A stretch of DNA of 10,902 bases from Actinomycetota bacterium (GTDB lineage Bacteria; Actinomycetota; Thermoleophilia; Gaiellales; Gaiellaceae): NCBI GenBank assembly GCA_003162235.1, contig PMMN01000057.1, positions 1,353-12,254 of the forward strand, read 5' to 3'. Below, piece after piece: positions 5,884-10,902 of this stretch. The notes below the pieces were generated by a model. That model was not told the DNA's origin. It saw only the letters and a list, made by a program, of their open reading frames with translations, and did not search any database. The position numbers and the translations under genes were made by a program. Position 1 is the first letter of the stretch. Every line of letters starts with the position of its first letter.

Positions 5884-7067
5884 CGAAGAAGCGAAACGAG
5901 ATCGACGACCCGATCGGCGTCCTTTCCCTGCGCCTGAACGCCGCCTTCCAGCGCCGAAACGGCGCCGACTGGCTCGACGTGCGCCGGCGCGCTCGACGGC
6001 AGAGGGCGCCGCTCAGCTGGTCGCGGCGCCGCGTGCTCGTGCTTGCCGGGGCGCTCGTACTGGGGGTTGTCGCCTGCGCCGGGAGCACCGGCGTCATTCC
6101 CTGGCTCAACCACCATCCGCTGAAGATCCAAGCGCCCTCGCTGGCGCCTCCCTGCCGGGTGAGCGACCTCCGCGTCAGTCTCGGATACTCCGTCAATCTG
6201 CGTAGCACCGACGGCGGGTTCAAGCTCGAGAATCGGGGCCGCCGCGCCTGTTCGCTCGCGGGTCGTCCGCGGGTGGCGCTGGTCGATCCTCGGGTGAGTG
6301 GATCGCGTCTGCACGTCATCTCCGAGCCGCCCCAGAAATCGCCGCCAGGCGCGCTGGACTTTTGGCCTCCGAGCCTGCTGCGGGCGGTCCCACCCGGGAA
6401 GGCCGCCGTCGTCAGCTTCACGTGGAGTAATTGGTGTGGCCCTGGAGCGGCGCCCAAAGCGGTCGAGTTCCGGCTTCCGGACGGCGAGAGGATCGTCCGC
6501 TCTTTCGCCTCCTCGCAGCGAGATCCCCATAGTCAGCTAGGGCCTGGCAAGACGGCGCCCCGTTGCTATCGATCGCGCGGGCAGACGTCACTCGAGTACG
6601 ACGCTTTCTTCCCCGCCTGGACGCCGAGCGAAGTCCTTTCGACCTATCAGTTCAACGCTCGGCTGCCGCTGCGAGCCACGTTGATCACAAAGGGGCTGGA
6701 GACGGTTCGCAAGCGGGTGGCGCCAGGTATGTACGACACCTATTTCCGCCTCCAGCGCGGCTCGGTCTTCCACTATCGAATCGTGCTCCGGAATACGAGC
6801 CGGCGCTCGTTCCACTTCACCGAGTGCCCGCTTTACAGCGAGACGCTAGGGGGCCCCGGCAACGCGAGCAACGCGTACCGCTCCGAGACGTATGTGCTCA
6901 ATTGCTCTTCCGCCGGAACGATCAAGCCAGGTGGGCGTGCCTACTTCGCGATGGAGCTGCGCGTTCCGAAGAACCAGCAGCTCGGGATGAGCGACCTGAT
7001 GTGGTTGCTCCATGATGGGAACTCCCCCAGCGGAACACCGGATATCACTACCTGGGTGGTGCCGTGA
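5880..7067 (+). CDS. Single-pass membrane protein, putative regulator (anti-sigma) of the upstream ECF sigma, copy 2
   Basis: A 395-residue paralogue of the copy 1 membrane protein, with the same plan. It has ADWLDVRRRA (29-38), SRRR (48-51), a hydrophobic segment about 52-65, the shared CAGSTGVIPWLN (66-77), and an exterior with cysteines at 92, 124, 186, 229, 316 and 342, all matched in copy 1. SNWCGPG (183-189) and RGSVFHYRIVLRNTS (293-307) mark the two outer domains; the first resembles DUF4232. Over the 50 residues from ADWLDV through IPWLN the copies are about three-quarters identical by eye; the outer domains are clearly less alike and differ in loop lengths. GGAGG at 5865-5869 lies 10 bases before the ATG, which overlaps the sigma stop by four bases. 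Sigma control is inferred; a sensor or cell-surface role independent of sigma is possible. Confidence 0.75.
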   Translation: MTKKRNEIDDPIGVLSLRLNAAFQRRNGADWLDVRRRARRQRAPLSWSRRRVLVLAGALVLGVVACAGSTGVIPWLNHHPLKIQAPSLAPPCRVSDLRVSLGYSVNLRSTDGGFKLENRGRRACSLAGRPRVALVDPRVSGSRLHVISEPPQKSPPGALDFWPPSLLRAVPPGKAAVVSFTWSNWCGPGAAPKAVEFRLPDGERIVRSFASSQRDPHSQLGPGKTAPRCYRSRGQTSLEYDAFFPAWTPSEVLSTYQFNARLPLRATLITKGLETVRKRVAPGMYDTYFRLQRGSVFHYRIVLRNTSRRSFHFTECPLYSETLGGPGNASNAYRSETYVLNCSSAGTIKPGGRAYFAMELRVPKNQQLGMSDLMWLLHDGNSPSGTPDITTWVVP

Positions 7068-7120
7068 GGCTGCGGGAGCGTTTCCGGCTTGTCTCGTTTC
7101 GCTCGCAGGCGCGGGGTGTG

Positions 7121-7153
7121 TAGCTAACTGTCAGGTGGGAAATACCTGACCTC
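7121..7153 (+). promoter_or_regulatory. Perfect 7+7 inverted repeat before the AIF-like gene (operator or leader hairpin)
   Basis: GTCAGGT (7130-7136) and ACCTGAC (7144-7150) form a perfect inverted repeat around a 7-base centre, ending three bases before ATG 7154. TAGCTA at 7121-7126 could be a -10 box, which would put the repeat over the start site, a typical repressor operator position. In RNA the same repeat makes a hairpin that would include the SD-like AGGTGG (7133-7138), so translational control is the alternative. Confidence 0.5.
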
Positions 7154-8347
7154 ATGTACGACTACCTGATCGTCGGAGGAGGGCGAGCGGCCGTCGCGGC
7201 CGCGGAAGGGATTCGCGAGCTCGACTCCTCGGGCTCGATCTTGATCGTCGGCGCTGAGGCGCACCTTCCCTACGATCGCCCTCCGCTGAGCAAGCAGCTC
7301 TGGTTTGGCAAGAAGACCGTCGACGAGATCTTCATCCACGACGCCGGCCACTTCGAGAGCGAGAATATCCAGCTGGCGACCTCCGAGCGGGTGAAGGAGG
7401 TGCGGCCCGCCGAGAAGACGGTCGTCACCGATCGGGGCAGACGTGAGAACTACGGGAAGCTTCTGCTCGCCACCGGCGGGACGCCCAGGCGCCTGCCGAT
7501 TTCGTGTGCCGGGCTGGATGGAGTCATCTACTACCGCACGCTCGATCACTACAACGCGCTCAGCCGCGACCCCGCGGGCAAGTCGATTCTGGTCGTCGGG
7601 GGTGGCTTCATCGGCTCGGAGATCGCGGCCGCGCTGAGCCAGCACGAGGCTCGGGTGACGATGGTCTTTCCCGGGCGCTACCTCTGCGAGCGCGTTTTCC
7701 CCGAGTCGCTCGCCCGCTCGATCCAGATCGACTTCGAGGAGCGAGGCATTCGCATCCTGGGCGGAGAGCTGCTGACCTCGATTGCGCGAAAAGGCGGAGG
7801 GTTGGTCGCCCAGACGCAGCGCGGCAAGCGGCTCGACTGCGACACGATCGTGGTCGGAGTCGGGATCGAGCCCGACATCCTGCTGGCAACCGGCGCCGGG
7901 CTCAGCGTGGGGAACGGAATCGAGGTCGACGAACGGCTCGAGAGCACCGTAAGCGGCATCTACGCCGCCGGTGACAACGCCTCCTTCCCCTACCAGGCGC
8001 TCGGCAAGCGGATGCGCGTCGAGCACTGGGACAACGCCGTCTCGCAAGGGAAGGCAGCGGGCCGCAACATGGCCGGCGCCGGGGAGCCGTTCACCTACAT
8101 GCCCTACCTCTACTCCGACCTGTTCGATTTCGGCTACGAGGCAGTCGGCGACGTTCGGTCGTCGCTTACCACCTTCGCCGACTGGGAGAAGGAGAACGAG
8201 ACCGGCGTCGTCTACTACCTGGCACGCGGGCGGGTGCGCGGCGTGATGCTCTGCAACGTCTGGGGGAAGCTGGACGAGGCGCGGCAGTTGATCAGAAGCG
8301 GTGTCGATGTGAATGAGCGCGACCTGCGCGGCGCCGTCCGTGCCTAG
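7154..8347 (+). CDS. AIF-like FAD/NAD(P)-dependent oxidoreductase
   Basis: A 397-residue flavoprotein of the pyridine nucleotide-disulfide oxidoreductase fold. The FAD dinucleotide motif is LIVGGGRAAVAAAEGIR (5-21), then LPYDRPPLSKQLWF (38-51) and ATGGTPRRLP (106-115). The NAD(P) site is ILVVGGGFIGSEIAAAL (145-161). The second FAD motif is GIYAAGDNA (268-276), followed by VEHWDNAVSQGKAAGRNM (289-306). The C-terminal domain has YSDLFDFGYEAVGDVRSSL (320-338). From memory, PPLSKxLWF, ATGGTPR, GGGFxGSE and SDL..GYEA.G.V.SSL are shared with animal AIF. There is no CxxxxC redox disulphide, so it is not a glutathione-reductase type enzyme. Alternative: an electron-transfer reductase of the ferredoxin/rubredoxin reductase group. 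No partner ferredoxin is adjacent; the dehydratase gene follows after 23 bases. Confidence 0.85.
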   Translation: MYDYLIVGGGRAAVAAAEGIRELDSSGSILIVGAEAHLPYDRPPLSKQLWFGKKTVDEIFIHDAGHFESENIQLATSERVKEVRPAEKTVVTDRGRRENYGKLLLATGGTPRRLPISCAGLDGVIYYRTLDHYNALSRDPAGKSILVVGGGFIGSEIAAALSQHEARVTMVFPGRYLCERVFPESLARSIQIDFEERGIRILGGELLTSIARKGGGLVAQTQRGKRLDCDTIVVGVGIEPDILLATGAGLSVGNGIEVDERLESTVSGIYAAGDNASFPYQALGKRMRVEHWDNAVSQGKAAGRNMAGAGEPFTYMPYLYSDLFDFGYEAVGDVRSSLTTFADWEKENETGVVYYLARGRVRGVMLCNVWGKLDEARQLIRSGVDVNERDLRGAVRA

Positions 8348-8370
8348 GTCGCCCTACGAGGAGGCAAGAG

Positions 8371-8667
8371 ATGGCGAAACAGAAGAAACTCGAGCGGATG
8401 TCCAAAGCTCAGGCGACCGAGCTGATGGCGTCGGTGCCGGACTGGACGCTTGAAGACGACGCCATCTCACAGAACTACAAATTCAAAGATTTCCGTGGTT
8501 CGCTGGCGTTCGTGGAGCGTGTCGCCGACATCGCGGAGGAGCAGGATCATCATCCCGACATCGGCATCTCCTACAACCAGGTGCGCCTCGTGCTCTCTAC
8601 GCACAAGGTCGGAGGACTGACCGAGAAGGACTTTGCGCTTGCGTCGGCCATAGATCGTCTGCTCTGA
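8371..8667 (+). CDS. Pterin-4a-carbinolamine dehydratase (PCD/DCoH family)
   Basis: A 98-residue protein of the PCD family, which dehydrates 4a-hydroxytetrahydropterins to quinonoid dihydropterin, usually to recycle the cofactor of aromatic amino-acid hydroxylases. The signature is complete: EQDHHPDIGISYNQVRLVLSTH (residues 57-78), with the catalytic-type histidines His60, His61 and His78, and Asp87 in GGLTEKDFALA. WTLEDDAISQNYKFKDF is the normal N-terminal strand-turn. GAGGAGG (8358-8364) is 6 bases from the ATG, a strong ribosome binding site. No hydroxylase gene is in the window. Placement in a pterin/folate cluster supports a pterin substrate over the known non-pterin roles of family members. 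Confidence 0.9.
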   Translation: MAKQKKLERMSKAQATELMASVPDWTLEDDAISQNYKFKDFRGSLAFVERVADIAEEQDHHPDIGISYNQVRLVLSTHKVGGLTEKDFALASAIDRLL

Positions 8668-8677
8668 TCCCTGCAGC

Positions 8678-9445
8678 ATGGCTGTGACAGAGAGGAGACT
8701 CGAAGGCAAGAACGTGCTCGTCACGGGGGCGGCCAGGCGCATCGGGCGCGCTATCTCGCTTGCGCTGGCGCGCGAGGGCGCGAACGTCGCCGTCCACTAC
8801 GAGAGCTCCGAGAAGGAAGCCGCCGATCTGGCCGCCGAGATCGGGAGTCTGGGCGGGCGGGTGGTAGCTATACGGGCCAACCTGTCCGACTCGAACGACC
8901 TGGAAGGCCTCGTCGATCGCGCCCGCGAGGAGCTCGGGAAGCTCGAGATCCTCGTCAACAACGCCTCGATCTTTCCCTCCGACACGTTCGAGACGATCGA
9001 CCTGGAGAGCCTGGAGCGCAGCGTCGAGATCAACGCCTGGGCGCCGCTGGTGCTCACAAGGGCGTTCGCGGCCCAGACCGAGCGCGGCCACGTCGTCAAT
9101 CTGCTCGACTCGCGCGTCTTGGGCTTCGATCGCACGCACGTCGCCTACATCCTGAGCAAGCACGTGCTGAGCGCCCTGACCCGGATCTGCGCGCTCGAGC
9201 TGGCGCCCGGGATCGCCGTCAACGGGATTGCGCCGGGCCTGATCCTGTCGCCACCCGGGAAGGACGAGGACTACGTCGACCGCCTGGCACGCACCGTGCC
9301 ACTCGAGCGCCGCGGCGCACCCGAGGACGTCGCCGCGACGGCCCTCTTCCTCGTCACGAGCGAGTTCGTCACCGGCGAGACGATCTACGTGGACGGCGGG
9401 CGTCATCTCAAGGAGTATTCAGGCGATGGACCGGATAGTCGTTAG
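8678..9445 (+). CDS. FolM/PTR1-type short-chain reductase (pteridine or dihydrofolate reductase)
   Basis: A 255-residue short-chain dehydrogenase/reductase. The cofactor loop TGAARRIG (16-23) has the TGX3RXG form typical of pteridine reductase 1 and FolM instead of the usual TGX3GXG. NNAS is at 94-97. The catalytic set is Asp144 (where most SDRs have Ser), Tyr157 and Lys161 (YILSK), the PTR1/FolM pattern. The C-terminal VNGIAPGLIL and YVDGGRHL also match FolM. Expected activity: NADPH-dependent reduction of dihydromonapterin or dihydropterin, possibly dihydrofolate. Its neighbours are pterin enzymes, in agreement. The last 20 bases overlap folB, so the tail after GGRHL (about 11 residues) is likely an extension encoding the folB ribosome binding site. 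A general SDR with another substrate is less likely. Confidence 0.8.
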   Translation: MAVTERRLEGKNVLVTGAARRIGRAISLALAREGANVAVHYESSEKEAADLAAEIGSLGGRVVAIRANLSDSNDLEGLVDRAREELGKLEILVNNASIFPSDTFETIDLESLERSVEINAWAPLVLTRAFAAQTERGHVVNLLDSRVLGFDRTHVAYILSKHVLSALTRICALELAPGIAVNGIAPGLILSPPGKDEDYVDRLARTVPLERRGAPEDVAATALFLVTSEFVTGETIYVDGGRHLKEYSGDGPDSR

Positions 9446-9782
9446 CGACCTCGTCTGCCGCTGTGTGATCGGCGTCGAGGAGTGGGAGCGGCGCGAGCCC
9501 CAGGACGTGCTCGTCTCGCTCGCGCTCACGGTCGATCTAACGCCGGCCGGCAAGAGCGACCGGATCGAGGACTCGGTCGACTACCGCGCGCTCAAGAAGA
9601 GGGTGCTGGCCGAGGCCGAGGCTTCGAGCTTCAGCCTGATCGAGGCCCTGGCCGAGCGCGTGGCCGCGATCTGTCTCGAAGACGAGCGGGTGCAAGAGGC
9701 GTGGGTGCGGGTCGAGAAGCCGGGCGCGCTTCGCTTCGCTCGCACCGTTGCGGTCGAGATCGACCGGCGCCGCGCAGGGTGA
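9426..9782 (+). CDS. folB: Dihydroneopterin aldolase
   Basis: A 118-residue enzyme that cleaves 7,8-dihydroneopterin to 6-hydroxymethyl-dihydropterin and glycolaldehyde in folate synthesis. The family landmarks are present: GVEEWERREPQ with Glu21, SVDYRAL with Tyr53, SFSLIEALAERVA with Glu73, and VEKPGALRFA with Lys98; Glu21, Tyr53 and Lys98 fall at the same numbers as in E. coli FolB. The length is normal. AAGGAG at 9410-9415, inside the upstream gene, lies 10 bases before ATG 9426, supporting the 20-base overlap with that gene. Its TGA overlaps the folK GTG start. The FolX epimerase is a relative, but the conserved catalytic set and the folK neighbour favour FolB. Confidence 0.93.
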   Translation: MDRIVVSDLVCRCVIGVEEWERREPQDVLVSLALTVDLTPAGKSDRIEDSVDYRALKKRVLAEAEASSFSLIEALAERVAAICLEDERVQEAWVRVEKPGALRFARTVAVEIDRRRAG

Positions 9783-10312
9783 GCACGCGCGCCTTCATCG
9801 CCGTCGGCTCCAACGTCGATCCCGAGCGAAACGTGGCGGACGCCCTGGAGCTACTTGGTCGCCACCTGCGCATCGTCGCCGTCTCCAACTTCTACCACAC
9901 GCCCGCTCTCGGCCCGGCCGGCCGACCAGACTTCTTGAACGGCGTAGTCGAGATCGAGACCGAGCTGAAGCCGCTCGAGTTGAAGCGACAAGTCCTGCTC
10001 GAGGTCGAGGATGCGCTCGGGCGCGAGCGCGGCGACGACAGGAACGCTCCGCGCACGATCGACCTCGACCTCGTTCTCTACGGCGACGCGGTCAGCGACG
10101 AGGCGGGGATCGTGCTACCAGCCCCTGAGATCCTCGAGCGCGCTTTCGTGGCCCTGCCGTTGCTCGAGCTCGAGCCCGATCTGGTGCTGCCGGGGGCGAT
10201 AAGACCACTCCACGAGCTCGCCGCCGGGCTATCGTCGGAGCAGATGGAGCCGGCGGAGTTGTTCAACGCTCGCCAGCGGCGGGTAGATCGGTCTGGGAAG
10301 GAGAGCGCGTGA
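9779..10312 (+). CDS. folK: 6-hydroxymethyl-dihydropterin pyrophosphokinase
   Basis: A 177-residue kinase that transfers pyrophosphate from ATP to 6-hydroxymethyl-7,8-dihydropterin, the step before FolP. The N-terminus [15 protein letters not shown] is typical (AxGSN), followed by [22 protein letters not shown]. The signature [15 protein letters not shown] (88-102) carries the metal-binding Asp95 and Asp97. [19 protein letters not shown] matches the C-terminal family block. GTG 9779 is chosen because it overlaps the folB stop (GTGA) and gives the normal N-terminus; the frame stays open upstream through folB, but that is an antiphase reading. It overlaps folE by four bases in the same manner. 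About 25 residues after HELAAGL have no recognisable family features. Confidence 0.93.
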   Translation: MSTRAFIAVGSNVDPERNVADALELLGRHLRIVAVSNFYHTPALGPAGRPDFLNGVVEIETELKPLELKRQVLLEVEDALGRERGDDRNAPRTIDLDLVLYGDAVSDEAGIVLPAPEILERAFVALPLLELEPDLVLPGAIRPLHELAAGLSSEQMEPAELFNARQRRVDRSGKESA

Positions 10313-10872
10313 ACAGGGAGAGAGTGGAAGAGCTCGTGCGCGAGCTCCTGCTACAGATGGGCGAGGACCCCGAGCGCGAGGGCCTCGAGCGAACGCCGCG
10401 GCGCGTCGCGGAGTCGTACGAATACCTGACCTCCGGCTACCACGTCGGCCCCGGCGAGCTGATCAACGAGGCCGTCTTCAGTCACGAGGCCGATCAGATG
10501 ATCATCGCCCGCAACATCGACGTCTACAGCCTCTGCGAGCACCACCTGCTGCCCTTCTTCGGCCGCTGCCACGTCGGCTACATCCCCGGCGGAAAGGTGA
10601 TCGGCGTCTCCAAGATCGCGCGCCTGGTGGACATGTACGCTCGCCGCCTGCAGATTCAGGAGCGCCTGACCGAGCAGATCGCCCACGCCATCGACGACGC
10701 GATCAAGCCCCGCGGCGTCGGCGTCACGATCGAAGCCCGCCACCTCTGCATGGCCATGCGCGGCGTCGAGAAGACCGACTCGCTGATGGTCACCTCTTCG
10801 GTGCTCGGCTCCTTCCGCGCCTCCGAGGCGACCAGAGCGGAGTTCATGGCGCTGATCAGGCAGTCGCAGTAG
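10309..10872 (+). CDS. folE: GTP cyclohydrolase I
   Basis: A 187-residue type I (FolE1) enzyme that opens GTP to form 7,8-dihydroneopterin triphosphate, the first step of folate and biopterin synthesis; normally a toroidal decamer. The zinc ligands are Cys76 and His79 in [12 protein letters not shown] and Cys147 in [14 protein letters not shown]; His145 is the catalytic-type histidine. [18 protein letters not shown] and [27 protein letters not shown] are hallmark blocks. The GTG start overlaps the folK stop (GTGA). Being last of the cluster is notable because FolE acts first. The zinc form means no visible FolE2-type zinc-sparing substitution in this window. Confidence 0.97.
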   Translation: MNRERVEELVRELLLQMGEDPEREGLERTPRRVAESYEYLTSGYHVGPGELINEAVFSHEADQMIIARNIDVYSLCEHHLLPFFGRCHVGYIPGGKVIGVSKIARLVDMYARRLQIQERLTEQIAHAIDDAIKPRGVGVTIEARHLCMAMRGVEKTDSLMVTSSVLGSFRASEATRAEFMALIRQSQ

Positions 10873-10886
10873 CCTTCGTTCATCAG

Positions 10887-10899
10887 CCGATTCCATCGG
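10887..10899 (+). terminator. Short hairpin after folE (window ends here)
   Basis: CCGAT-tcc-ATCGG is a perfect 5-bp stem starting 14 bases after the folE stop. The window ends three bases later, so any T tract cannot be seen. Terminator status is uncertain. Confidence 0.25.
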
Positions 10900-10902
10900 A
10901 TC

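Noticed and set aside
7124..8047. Long minus-strand open frame opposite the AIF-like gene
   Set aside because: Antisense shadow of a gene with complete FAD and NAD(P) motifs.
7141..10433. 13-base repeat AATACCTGACCTC at 7141-7153 and 10421-10433
   Set aside because: The second copy lies inside folE and encodes the family motif EYLTS, and it lacks the left arm of the inverted repeat; taken as coincidence.
1..10902. tRNA genes, CRISPR arrays, insertion sequences, attachment sites
   Set aside because: I found no cloverleaf, no regularly spaced repeats, no transposase or integrase and no terminal inverted repeats; the sigma cassette duplication has no mobile-element genes.

Overview
The window is about 10.9 kb of GC-rich bacterial DNA with every convincing gene on the + strand. 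It opens inside a universal ribosomal-protein/RNA polymerase operon (rpsK-rpsD-rpoA-rplQ). GC content, frequent GTG/TTG starts, 1-4 base stop/start overlaps, a possible leaderless promoter and ECF sigma factors paired with DUF4232-like membrane proteins suggest an actinobacterium, perhaps a deep-branching one such as Thermoleophilia. That placement is an inference from style and content, not from a database comparison.

Layout. (1) 1-2366: end of rpsK (uS11), rpsD (uS4 with a four-Cys zinc knuckle), rpoA (TTG start) and rplQ (bL17). (2) 2367-2657: about 290 bases with no gene I can support, GC-rich and hairpin-prone. (3) 2658-3475: a small NfeD-type membrane protein overlapping a GNAT acetyltransferase by 4 bases. 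(4) 3509-7067: the most unusual part, a tandem duplication of a two-gene cassette. Each copy has a short ECF sigma factor overlapping a single-pass membrane protein with a short basic N-terminus, one membrane segment and a cysteine-rich two-domain exterior. (5) 7154-8347: a flavoprotein whose motifs resemble mitochondrial apoptosis-inducing factor (AIF), preceded by a perfect 7+7 inverted repeat. (6) 8371-10872: a pterin/folate cluster: pterin-4a-carbinolamine dehydratase, a FolM/PTR1-type reductase, folB, folK and folE, tightly packed and probably one transcript.

How the genes work together. FolE makes dihydroneopterin triphosphate from GTP, FolB cleaves dihydroneopterin and FolK pyrophosphorylates the product for FolP (not in the window). 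The reductase and dehydratase could reduce or recycle pterins. In the sigma cassettes the membrane protein probably controls its sigma factor, because the pairs overlap and were duplicated together. The sigma factors and the N-terminal/membrane part of the partners are each about three-quarters identical between copies by eye, while the outer domains have diverged much more. That suggests two related signalling lines with different inputs. No zinc anti-sigma motif is visible, so this may be an undescribed or poorly described type of anti-sigma/sensor.
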